Positions 1 through 7,172 of a DNA stretch of 28,597 nt are shown here, one piece after another (position 1 is the first letter of the stretch; each line of letters begins with the position of its first letter). The translations under genes and the position numbers were made by a program. The notes beneath the pieces are model-generated. The model was not told the origin of the DNA. It saw nothing but the letters and a program-made list of their open reading frames with translations, and did not search any database. The DNA lies in contig CAZSAT010000090.1 in NCBI GenBank assembly GCA_964604675.1, positions 1 to 28,597 of the forward strand, in the 5' to 3' direction. Source of the stretch: CAZSAT01 sp964604675 (GTDB taxonomy: Bacteria; Myxococcota_A; UBA796; CAJQPC01).

Positions 1-599
1 ACGAGGCCCAACGACGCGGCGAGCACGAGCATCACCACGAGCCCCACCGCCGGGGAGAAGAGCGCCAGGGCGAGCACGACGAGCACGCCGCCCGCTTCGA
101 TGCGCTGCCACACCACCGCGAGCTGCACGGCCTCGAGGGCTTCGTGGATCTCGCCGCGGATCCAGCTCACGGCGAGGGTGACCAACAGCGCCGCGACCAC
201 CACCCCCGCGTCGCCCCACCAGGGCAGCCCGGCGGCCTCGGCGACCTGGATGGCGCCGGCCACGCCCCCTGGCTGGCCCACGCCCTGGTCGGCTCCGAAG
301 GCCACGAAGAGGAGCGCGGCGGTCATCGAGCTCATGGCTCCCAGCACGTGGTCCACGTGCAGCTCGCGCAGGATCTCGGAGAGGTCTTCGTCGGCCTTGG
401 CCAGCACCTCGATCAGGGCGGCCACGAAGGCCACGGTCATGGCCGCCGGGCTGAGCAACCACCCCACGGCCGCGGGCGCCACGTCGCCGGTCGCCCACGT
501 CGTGCTGGCCACGGCGACCTGCACGACCAGGAAGGTGAGCGCGGGCCGCGCGGAGGCGGCCATCGAGGTGCCGAGCACATGGCCTGCCAGGAGGATCAT
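1..599 (-). CDS. Polytopic membrane protein, DUF4126-like (3' end cut by window)
   Basis: ATG at 599 overlaps the stop of the upstream gene as ATGA, so the two genes are probably translationally coupled. The 199 visible residues begin MILLAGHVLGTSMAASARPA and contain about four or five hydrophobic stretches (roughly residues 14-33, 45-65, 90-106, 135-152 and 178-199), interrupted by a charged segment with KADEDLSEILRELHVDHVLG. A hydrophobic helix, then an acidic turn with a conserved VDH-like motif, then another helix recalls DUF4126 membrane proteins, but the match is by eye and weak. The C-terminus lies outside the window. Role unknown; an inner-membrane location is likely. Confidence 0.6.
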   Translation of the reverse strand, partial: MILLAGHVLGTSMAASARPALTFLVVQVAVASTTWATGDVAPAAVGWLLSPAAMTVAFVAALIEVLAKADEDLSEILRELHVDHVLGAMSSMTAALLFVAFGADQGVGQPGGVAGAIQVAEAAGLPWWGDAGVVVAALLVTLAVSWIRGEIHEALEAVQLAVVWQRIEAGGVLVVLALALFSPAVGLVVMLVLAASLGL

Positions 600-1297
600 C
601 CGAGCCACCCCGCGAGCCACTCGGCGACCTGGCGCACGAAGCCGCCCTGCAGCCAGTCGAGGGTCTGCAGCAGCGCGTAGATCATGCCGAGGCCGGCGAG
701 CAGGGCGGCCACGATGGCGCCGAGCAGCACGGCGGGCAGCAGCCACTCCGCGGTGCCGAGCGGGCGGTCCTCCTGCTCCCAGCGCAGGCGCCGCTCGACG
801 AGGCGGAGCGCGATCTCCGCGTAGAGCGCGGTGCCCACGAGCCCCGACACGCTGAGGATGGCGGCCCCGAGGCCGAACAAGGGGGCCACCAGCGCGTTGA
901 GCGCGAGGTCGGCGAGCGCGATCGCCACGGCGATGAGGCGGATCAGCACCCGGAGCGCGAGGCGTCGGCCCGGGGGGAGCCAGCGGAGCGGCTCGCGGAC
1001 CACGCGCACGTGCACGTACACGAGCAGCGCCAGCATGATGGCGCTCTGGAGGAGCGGCACCAGGCCGCCGGCGAAGCTCACGAGCCCCGCCATGGCCAGC
1101 ACCCGCCAGCGCCGGTCGGCCCAGCTCGCTCGCAGAGCCCCCAGCACCTCGTTGTCGGTGTCGAGGCGCAGGGCCGACGAGCAGGTGGGGCAGGGTTCAC
1201 CGCGCAGCAGCACCCGCGCGGGCACCCGCTCGGCACAGCGGCCGCAGCGCCGGGCGGCGAGCAGGGCGGCGCGGTGCTGGCGGTGCTGGGCGGTCAC
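596..1297 (-). CDS. Zinc-ribbon polytopic membrane protein
   Basis: This 233-residue protein starts at GTG 1297, chosen because AGGAG lies about 7 nt upstream and because the reading frame before it has no protein-like composition. Its N-terminus carries two CxxC pairs (C18-G-R-C21 and C36-P-T-C39), a short zinc ribbon on the cytoplasmic side. Hydrophobic segments follow at about 66-96, 115-137, 138-158 and 185-212. The stop overlaps the start of the next minus-strand membrane-protein gene by 4 nt, so the pair forms an operon. The plus-strand acyltransferase remnant begins 80 nt away in the opposite direction. No specific family is recognised; it may be a small-molecule permease-like or scaffold protein. 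Confidence 0.7.
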   Translation of the reverse strand: MTAQHRQHRAALLAARRCGRCAERVPARVLLRGEPCPTCSSALRLDTDNEVLGALRASWADRRWRVLAMAGLVSFAGGLVPLLQSAIMLALLVYVHVRVVREPLRWLPPGRRLALRVLIRLIAVAIALADLALNALVAPLFGLGAAILSVSGLVGTALYAEIALRLVERRLRWEQEDRPLGTAEWLLPAVLLGAIVAALLAGLGMIYALLQTLDWLQGGFVRQVAEWLAGWLG

Positions 1298-1376
1298 CTC
1301 GGCTCCTACGTGACGCTCCGGGGGATCTTGCCCCACGCCGGGGGCCCCAGGGTTGCCGAGGGGCCCGATCGAGCCG

Positions 1377-1572
1377 ATGGACGACGACCTGGTCCGCACC
1401 TGGCTGCGGATCACCGCGCCCCTGGTGGCCTGCCGCCGCCACGAGGCGGTGGGCGTGGAGCACATCCCGGCCGAGGGTCCGGTCCTGCTGGTGGTGCACC
1501 ACACCTTCGCCACCTACGACGCCATGCTCCTCGCGCGCTCGAGCTACGAGAGCACCGGGCGGCCCCTACGCG
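1377..1572 (+). pseudogene. Truncated 1-acyl-glycerol-3-phosphate acyltransferase-like gene (5' fragment)
   Basis: The frame from ATG 1377 starts MDDDLVRTWLRITAPLVACR and continues through VEHIPAEGPVLLVVHHTFATYDAMLLA. This is the N-terminal block of PlsC-type acyltransferases: a 'GxExIPxxGPvLlvxNH' strand followed by the catalytic His region, here VVHHTFATYDA in place of the usual NHxxxxD. After about residue 65 (GRPLRG) the composition turns into Arg/Pro-rich nonsense, although the frame stays open to 1919. That part lies antisense to the convergent gene ending at 1585. The rest of the acyltransferase domain (normally around 200 residues) is absent, so the gene looks broken by a deletion or rearrangement at about 1572. 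Confidence 0.6.
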
Positions 1573-1584
1573 GCCGAGGCGCCC

Positions 1585-2070
1585 TTAGCGGGCCACGCTC
1601 GCTGCGCTCGGGTGCCCGTTCGACAGGTGGTCGGCCAGTGTGGGCGCGAGCTCCGGCGAGGCGTGCACCACGACCGCGCCGCCGGGCACCGGGCGTACCG
1701 CGACCCCCGACAGGTCCTCGGGGGCGATGCGCCCGCCGATCAACAGCACCGTGGCCAGCTCGTGGGCCGTCTGCATCACCAGGTGGACCGTGGGCTCGCC
1801 CTGCACCTCGCAGCGCTCGGCGTAGAGCACCTCCCCGATCCTGGGCGACAGCTGCACGCCCAGCTCGTCGGCCATGGCCCGCACCGTGGCTTCGGCGACG
1901 GCTTCACCGGCCAGGATGATGGCGGGCCGCGCCATGGCGTGGAGCGCAGCGGAGCGCCCGATCTGGTGCGGCGTGGCCGCCCAGCCGGCGAGCGCCATCA
2001 GGAGCCCGGCCACCAACAGGCTGAACCTGGCGACGGCGCCGGGGGGATGTGGAAGAGGGGAGGTGGCCAT
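1585..2070 (-). CDS. Small membrane-anchored protein, DUF3379/anti-sigma-like
   Basis: Predicted protein of 161 residues from ATG 2070, with a GAGG element about 6 nt upstream. One transmembrane segment lies at about 14-31 (RFSLLVAGLLMALAGW) and is followed by a soluble domain. The domain reads C87-EVQGEPTVHLVMQTAHE-, then ATVLLIGG and a VPGGAVVVHA strand. The order 'Cys - HLVxxTxxGxVTVLL - PxPGGxxxVV' resembles the periplasmic part of DUF3379 proteins, which are often anti-sigma-like and usually sit beside a sigma-factor gene. No sigma gene is next to it here. The gene runs into the broken acyltransferase fragment tail to tail, and its last codons may have been altered by that junction. Assignment is tentative. 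Confidence 0.6.
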   Translation of the reverse strand: MATSPLPHPPGAVARFSLLVAGLLMALAGWAATPHQIGRSAALHAMARPAIILAGEAVAEATVRAMADELGVQLSPRIGEVLYAERCEVQGEPTVHLVMQTAHELATVLLIGGRIAPEDLSGVAVRPVPGGAVVVHASPELAPTLADHLSNGHPSAASVAR

Positions 2071-2125
2071 GAGGACCTCGAGACAACCGACCTGCCGCCG
2101 TTCATCAGCGTGGACGGGCGAGCGT

Positions 2126-2197
2126 GGGGTTCGAAACCCCCAGAGCGTCACGTCATGTCGTCCCGGCCGCGACAGCGCTGTCGCGAGCGGTCCGCTC
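2126..2197. promoter_or_regulatory. Cluster of three palindromes in divergent intergenic region
   Basis: Three inverted repeats lie between the divergent genes at 2070 (minus) and 2282 (plus). At 2126-2140 GGGGTT and AACCCC flank CGA. At 2168-2185 there is a perfect 18-bp palindrome, CGCGACAGCGCTGTCGCG. At 2185-2197 GAGCGG and CCGCTC flank a single T. Such dense dyads between divergent starts are typical operator sites for dimeric regulators, but no regulator gene is adjacent, and hairpins in RNA are the alternative. The remainder of 2071-2281 shows no convincing gene. Confidence 0.45.
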
Positions 2198-2281
2198 CCG
2201 CGGCCTCGTGCCGTACCTGAACGCTGGACGTCGTGGCCTGGCATGGGCCTTGCTGTCGACCTGTGCGAAGCTGGAGACCCC

Positions 2282-2896
2282 ATGACGATCCTCGCCCTCG
2301 CCGCCTGCCAGCTCACCGGCATCGAGAACCCCACCGGCACCTGCCTTCCCGACGACGACGGGAGCCGCGCCTGCTACCACAGCCCGGGTGCGGACAGCCA
2401 GTACCTGCCGCACTGCGACGCGCCGCTGGCCCACGAGTACTGGCGGGTGTTCGGCATGGAGGACGACACCGGGGTCACCGCCTACATGATCCCGCGTCCC
2501 GACGGCACCGCGCCGCTCGACGCGCTCTGCGCCGAGGGCAGCCACGGCGACCTGTTGGCCGCCTACACCCTGTGCGACGCGTCCGTGGACATCGACCTGG
2601 TCAACGCCATGGACCCCGCCGATGCCCTCGACCTGAGCTTCGCGCTGCACGAACGGCTGGTCTTCTCGGCCGTCGACTACGGCGACATGGTCAGCGTCGA
2701 GCCGTGGGCGCCACCGAGCGACGTGCTCGCGATCTGCGACGCCGGGGCGGGCGACGGGCTGGCCGAGCTCTGCGAGACCTACGCCGAGTACTACGGTGGC
2801 GAGACCTGCCTCGACATCGCGGTGGGCTTCGACCTCGAGACCGCTGCGGCGCTCGCCGCGGCGATGAACGACTACTACGGCGTGGTCGCGGAGTAG
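2282..2896 (+). CDS. Cysteine-rich lipoprotein of unknown function
   Basis: ATG 2282 is preceded by GGAGA at good spacing, which decides the start. The 204-residue product begins MTILALAACQLTG: only eight residues precede a lipobox Cys (LAAC) and there is no basic n-region, an unusually short type II signal. The mature part has eight further cysteines (21, 31, 45, 83, 98, 152, 164, 176), suggesting four disulfides, and is acidic and aromatic (for example CETYAEYYGGETC). I recognise no family. It is convergent with the PLD-like gene, with only 3 nt between the two stops, so there is no room for a shared terminator. It is probably anchored in the outer or inner membrane facing the periplasm or exterior. 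Confidence 0.7.
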   Translation: MTILALAACQLTGIENPTGTCLPDDDGSRACYHSPGADSQYLPHCDAPLAHEYWRVFGMEDDTGVTAYMIPRPDGTAPLDALCAEGSHGDLLAAYTLCDASVDIDLVNAMDPADALDLSFALHERLVFSAVDYGDMVSVEPWAPPSDVLAICDAGAGDGLAELCETYAEYYGGETCLDIAVGFDLETAAALAAAMNDYYGVVAE

Positions 2897-2899
2897 CCG

Positions 2900-4378
2900 T
2901 CAGAGGCTGAGCCACATCCAGGCCAGCCGGTAGATCGTGCGGTTCTTGATCCGGGCGAGCAGGCCCATGCGCTTCACCTGGTCCTTGGTGACGCGGTGGG
3001 CGTGCGTCGGGCTGATGTCGCGCTCGTACATGCGGTCGAAGTCCCGGCGGAACGCGGGGTCGCTTACGATGAGCACCGACTCCGAGTTCCGCTCGCTCGA
3101 CTGGCCGTCGAGGTTGGCCGAGCCCACGATGGCCGGGCCGCAGGCGCCGAAGCTGGCGATCTTGCTGTGCAGCGTGGACAAGCCCGGGGAGGGCTGCCAC
3201 TCGTAGAGCGCGGCGTGTGGGTCGGTGCGCAAGAGCTGCGCGTAGGCTGCCCGGCTGGCCTGGCTCACGATCTCCACGTCCGTGCTCTCCGCCGAGTTGG
3301 TCAGCACCGCCAGCCGCCGGTCCCGCGACAGCGCACGCTGCAGCGGCCAGCGCAAGCTCCGGCCCGGGGTGAAGTAGGCGTTCTCGAGCCGGATGACCCC
3401 GTCTTCGGGGGTGGCGTGGATGAGGGTGCGGTAGGCCCGCTCGATGCGGCGGCGGTTGCCCAGGCTCGGCTGGTTCCACACGAAGCGCGCCCTGGCCGTC
3501 CCGACCTCGGGCTGCGGCGCGTGCCAGGCCGCGAGGTCGAGGTCGCCCGGGACCGCCCCGACGTTGAGCGCGATGAGCTGCTCGTAGCGCTCGAGGATGT
3601 CGGTGGTGACGGGGCCGCGGACCTCGACGTCGGTGTCGCGCCACCCGTCGCGGCCGCTGGTCTCGTCGACCTTGTCGGTGCCCCCGTAGGCGTACTCGCT
3701 GGCCAGGTTCATCCCGCCGAGGATGGCCCGCAGCTCGAGGGCGCCGTCGTCGAGGGTGTGGCCGGTGATCCAGTACTTCTCGTGGTCGAAGTGGGCGAAG
3801 CCCCTCAGCGCCAGCACCCGGGCGAGCAGGCCCGGGTCGGCCTCCAGCCCGGCGAGGCGCGCCCGCTCCCAGGACGCCAGGCCCCCGATCGAGCGCGGCA
3901 CGTTGGTGGCGACCAGGTGCACGCCAGCCTGCTCGAGGCCCGCGAGCAGCGGCTTGTGGGCGAGGAGCTCGCCGCCGTCGCCCAGCTGCAGCCCCTCCCA
4001 GATCTCGTCGAGCCCGGCGGAGCTGCCCTTGATGTCGTACTGCACCACCACCGTGGCCCCGGCGCGGGCCTTGTGCTCCAACAGGGCCACCACCTCGCGG
4101 CCGACCTCGTCGTCGCTGAAGATGTAGCTCTTCACGAGGATCAGGTCGGCGCGCTCCGCGTTCTCGAAGCGCGCGCGGAAGGCCTGCTCGCCGTTCTCCA
4201 GCAAGGTGACCGCGTGGCCCGGGCGCTCGACCGCGTCGGTGGCCCGGTCGAGCCGCTGTTCGAGGGCGGGATCGTGCCACACCGCACAGTCGTCGAGCGG
4301 GCCGAGGGCTGCGTCGGCGAACGACAAGGGCTCGCCGCTGGGGTGCTTCGGCAGGCATGCGAGGACGAGCAGCAGCAT
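2900..4378 (-). CDS. Phospholipase D-fold lipoprotein with degenerate HKD motifs
   Basis: Protein of 492 residues in the PLD/cardiolipin-synthase superfamily. The start at ATG 4378 is secure because an in-frame TAG lies four codons upstream. It begins MLLLVLAC, so only seven residues precede the lipobox Cys. Domain 1 contains LILVKSYIFSDDEVGREVV (about 79-97) and VVVQYDIKGSS, then H199-E-K201. Domain 2 contains H404-S-K406, followed by VGSANLDGQSSERNSE. Both halves keep HxK and the downstream (G/S)-x-N, but the Asp four residues after Lys is Gly in both (YWITG and IASFG). In classical enzymes this Asp supports the catalytic His, so activity may be altered or lost. It is divergent from the MopE-type operon, with 55 nt between start codons. 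Confidence 0.85.
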   Translation of the reverse strand: MLLLVLACLPKHPSGEPLSFADAALGPLDDCAVWHDPALEQRLDRATDAVERPGHAVTLLENGEQAFRARFENAERADLILVKSYIFSDDEVGREVVALLEHKARAGATVVVQYDIKGSSAGLDEIWEGLQLGDGGELLAHKPLLAGLEQAGVHLVATNVPRSIGGLASWERARLAGLEADPGLLARVLALRGFAHFDHEKYWITGHTLDDGALELRAILGGMNLASEYAYGGTDKVDETSGRDGWRDTDVEVRGPVTTDILERYEQLIALNVGAVPGDLDLAAWHAPQPEVGTARARFVWNQPSLGNRRRIERAYRTLIHATPEDGVIRLENAYFTPGRSLRWPLQRALSRDRRLAVLTNSAESTDVEIVSQASRAAYAQLLRTDPHAALYEWQPSPGLSTLHSKIASFGACGPAIVGSANLDGQSSERNSESVLIVSDPAFRRDFDRMYERDISPTHAHRVTKDQVKRMGLLARIKNRTIYRLAWMWLSL

Positions 4379-4410
4379 GGCTTGGGGCTAACGTCGCCCG
4401 CGGGCCGCGC

Positions 4411-4429
4411 TATCCTGCCGGCTCGGAGG
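4411..4429 (+). promoter_or_regulatory. TATCCT -10-like box plus strong Shine-Dalgarno
   Basis: TATCCT (4411-4416) lies 17 nt before GTG 4434, and GGAGG (4425-4429) follows at ideal spacing for initiation. No clear -35 is visible at 16-18 nt upstream. The same CTATCCTG string occurs about 20 nt before the pyrophosphatase start (26346-26351), which supports a promoter role. Confidence 0.35.
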
Positions 4430-4433
4430 CCCC

Positions 4434-7172
4434 GTGCACACCCTGATGCTCCTGTCCCTCGCCTGCCGCAGCGACAAGGTCGGTGACACCGCCACCACGA
4501 CCGACACCGGTGGGTTGGTGGACACTGCCACGCCGTCGGCCGACACCTCGCCACCCGTCGACACCGACCCCGTCGACGACGACGCGGACGACGACGGCTA
4601 CAGCGCCGACGTCGACTGCGACGACACGGACCCCGCGGTGCACCCGGGGGCCACCGAGGTCTGCAACGAGCTCGACGACGACTGCGACGGCGGGGTGGAC
4701 AACGCCGTGGGCGACGTGTTCTACGGCGACACCGACGGCGACGGCTTCGGCGACCCGGCCTTCTCGACCACCTCGTGCGAGGACGCGAGCGGCTTCGTGG
4801 CCGACGCCTCGGACTGCGACGACGCCAACTCCGACATCCACCCCGACGCGGACGAGGTGTGCAACGGCCTCGACGACGACTGCGACGGCGCCACCGACGA
4901 CGAGGACGGCGATCGGGTGGGTGGCGACACCTTCTACGTCGACGCCGACGGCGACGGCTACGGGCTCGAGGGCTACACGACCGAGGCCTGCGAACAGCCC
5001 GACGGCTACGCCGACAACGCCGACGACTGCAACGACGCGTCGGCCGCCGCCTACCCGGACGCCAACGAGGCCTGCAACCTGGTGGACGACGACTGCGACG
5101 GGGACGTGGACGAGAACGCGTCGGACGCCGACACCTGGTACGCCGACGCCGACGGCGACGGCTACGGCGACCCGGACACCTCGACCACCGGCTGCGAAGG
5201 CGCCACCGGCTACGTGGACGACGCCACCGACTGCGACGACACCGACGCCAGCGTGAACCCGGGGCTGATCTGGTACGCCGATGCCGATGGTGACGGCTTC
5301 GGTGACCCGGACACCGACACCTCTGGGTGCACCCAACCCAGCGGCTCCGTCGACGACGACTCCGACTGCGACGACACCTCCGACAGCGTGAACCCCGACG
5401 CTGACGAGACCTGCAACGAGCTCGACGACGACTGCGACGGCCTGGTGGACGACGACGACCCCGACGCGGCCACCGCCACCTGGTACCTCGACTACGACGA
5501 CGACGGTCACGGCGGCACCGCGACGACCGAGGCGTGCGAGGCGCCCGAGGGCTACCTGGCCACCAGCACCGACTGCGACGACCTGTCGGACGGCACCTGG
5601 CCCGGCGCCGACGAGCTCTGCGACGACGAGGACAACGACTGCGACGGCACGGTCGACGAGGACGCCACCGACGAGGGCACCTGGTACAGCGACAGCGACG
5701 GCGATGGCTACGGCGACGCCAGCGCCCCCACGAGCGGCTGCGATCAGCCGAGCGGCACCACCACCGACGCCAGCGACTGCGACGACACCGACGCCGACGT
5801 GCGGCCGGGTGCCGCCGAGGTGTGCGACGAGCTCGACAACGACTGCGACGGCGCCACCGACGACGACGACGACGGCCTCGCGGTCGGCGACACCTTCTAC
5901 ATCGACTACGACGGCGACGGGTACGGCTCGAGCGGCTACACCGCCGAGGCCTGCGAGGCCCCCAGCGGCTACGTGTCGAGCGCTTCGGACTGCGACGACG
6001 CCGACGACGCGGTGCATCCCGGGGCCGACGAGCGCTGCAACGACGCCGACGACGACTGCGACGGCGCGAACGACGAGGACCCGGTCGACGCCACGACCTG
6101 GTCGATCGACTACGACGGCGATGGCTACGGCAACGGCTCCTGGACCCTGAGCGCCTGCGACCAGCCCACCGGCTACGTGGACGACAGCGCGGACTGCGAC
6201 GACACCGATGCGGCGGTCTCTCCGGTGGCCACGGAGTCGTGCAACGACGGCGACGACGACTGCGACGGGACGGTGGACGAAGATGCTTCGGACGCCACCA
6301 CCTGGTACGCCGATGCCGACGACGACGGGTACGGCACGGTGGACGACACGGTGGCCAGCTGCGACGCGCCGTCCGGCTACGTGGGTCCGAACACCGACTG
6401 CGACGACAGCGACGACACCATCAGCCCGGACGGCGTCGAGGCCTGTGACGGGGTGGACAACGACTGCGACGGCGACGCCGACGACGGTGTGCTGGGGGCC
6501 GCCGAAGACTGCGCTGCCGAGAGCTGCCAGGCCATCGTGGCGGCCGGCGACGACGACGGCGACGGCGAGTACTGGCTCGACGAGCAGGGCGTGGCCACGC
6601 TGTACACGTGTGACATGAGCACCGACGGCGGGGGTTGGACCCGGGTGGTGCACTGGAACGCGCCGGACGACGGGCACGTGCTCGCGGACTTCGAGGCCGA
6701 CTTCACCGAGAACGCCAACTCCATGGGCGAGTGGACCGATGGCAGCGGCTACATCCAGTGGTCGGACTACGTCTCTCCCTACGGTGAAGTGTTGGAGTAC
6801 GAGCGCGAGGTGCTCATCGCCAACGGCGGCGAGGTGAGGCACGACATCGACTACTACGGCTACTCGATGGAGGACTCCGGGGTGTGGTTCTACGTGGAGA
6901 CCACGGCCGGGGACCTGGGCAACCTGCTCTGCTACGACATCTACGCCGACGAGACCTGCTACTCGACCTACGGCTACTACACCGACGCCGAGTGGGCGTG
7001 GCGGCCCTACGACGACTGCGAGGACGAAGCCGACGGCACGATCTCCAGCTCGCTGCCGGGCCAGGAGGCCTTCAGCGACGAGGTGAACCGCTTCGCGCTC
7101 ACCTCGCTGCACTGTGACGGATCCCACGGCGACTACTCGCAGCTGGCCTATGTGACCGTGTGGGTGCGCTGA
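4434..7172 (+). CDS. MopE-type metal-binding repeat lipoprotein with fibrinogen-like C-terminal domain
   Basis: Lipoprotein of 912 residues starting at GTG 4434 behind GGAGG. The N-terminus MHTLMLLSLAC puts the lipidated Cys at 11, and a Thr/Asp/Ser-rich spacer follows. Residues from about 50 to 690 are a tandem array of about 38-65-residue units of the type D-C-D-D-x(4-8)-P-x-A-x-E-x-C-N-x-x-D-D-D-C-D-G, alternating with WYxDxDGDGYG. This is the putative Cu/Ca-binding MopE motif. Nine complete Cys-Asp units can be counted, plus one half unit at about 5250-5275. The C-terminal ~220 residues contain ESCQAIVAAG, then YTCDMSTDGGGWTRV, the signature of fibrinogen-like recognition domains. It is likely surface-exposed, binding metal through the array and a ligand through the C-terminus. 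It overlaps the sulfatase gene by 13 nt, in one operon. Confidence 0.88.
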   Translation: MHTLMLLSLACRSDKVGDTATTTDTGGLVDTATPSADTSPPVDTDPVDDDADDDGYSADVDCDDTDPAVHPGATEVCNELDDDCDGGVDNAVGDVFYGDTDGDGFGDPAFSTTSCEDASGFVADASDCDDANSDIHPDADEVCNGLDDDCDGATDDEDGDRVGGDTFYVDADGDGYGLEGYTTEACEQPDGYADNADDCNDASAAAYPDANEACNLVDDDCDGDVDENASDADTWYADADGDGYGDPDTSTTGCEGATGYVDDATDCDDTDASVNPGLIWYADADGDGFGDPDTDTSGCTQPSGSVDDDSDCDDTSDSVNPDADETCNELDDDCDGLVDDDDPDAATATWYLDYDDDGHGGTATTEACEAPEGYLATSTDCDDLSDGTWPGADELCDDEDNDCDGTVDEDATDEGTWYSDSDGDGYGDASAPTSGCDQPSGTTTDASDCDDTDADVRPGAAEVCDELDNDCDGATDDDDDGLAVGDTFYIDYDGDGYGSSGYTAEACEAPSGYVSSASDCDDADDAVHPGADERCNDADDDCDGANDEDPVDATTWSIDYDGDGYGNGSWTLSACDQPTGYVDDSADCDDTDAAVSPVATESCNDGDDDCDGTVDEDASDATTWYADADDDGYGTVDDTVASCDAPSGYVGPNTDCDDSDDTISPDGVEACDGVDNDCDGDADDGVLGAAEDCAAESCQAIVAAGDDDGDGEYWLDEQGVATLYTCDMSTDGGGWTRVVHWNAPDDGHVLADFEADFTENANSMGEWTDGSGYIQWSDYVSPYGEVLEYEREVLIANGGEVRHDIDYYGYSMEDSGVWFYVETTAGDLGNLLCYDIYADETCYSTYGYYTDAEWAWRPYDDCEDEADGTISSSLPGQEAFSDEVNRFALTSLHCDGSHGDYSQLAYVTVWVR

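Noticed and set aside
1298..1376. GGGGCCC-type inverted repeats in the divergent gap
   Set aside because: Short G/C runs only; no clear dyad centre or promoter boxes.
2121..2145. GGGGTTCGAAACCCC looks like a tRNA T-arm
   Set aside because: No matching acceptor stem, anticodon arm or D-arm is found on either strand, and there is no 3' CCA. It is treated as a palindrome.
4600..6500. Regular DNA repeats that could suggest a CRISPR array
   Set aside because: The repeats are in-frame, degenerate protein repeats (C-D-D and DDDCDG) without constant spacers.
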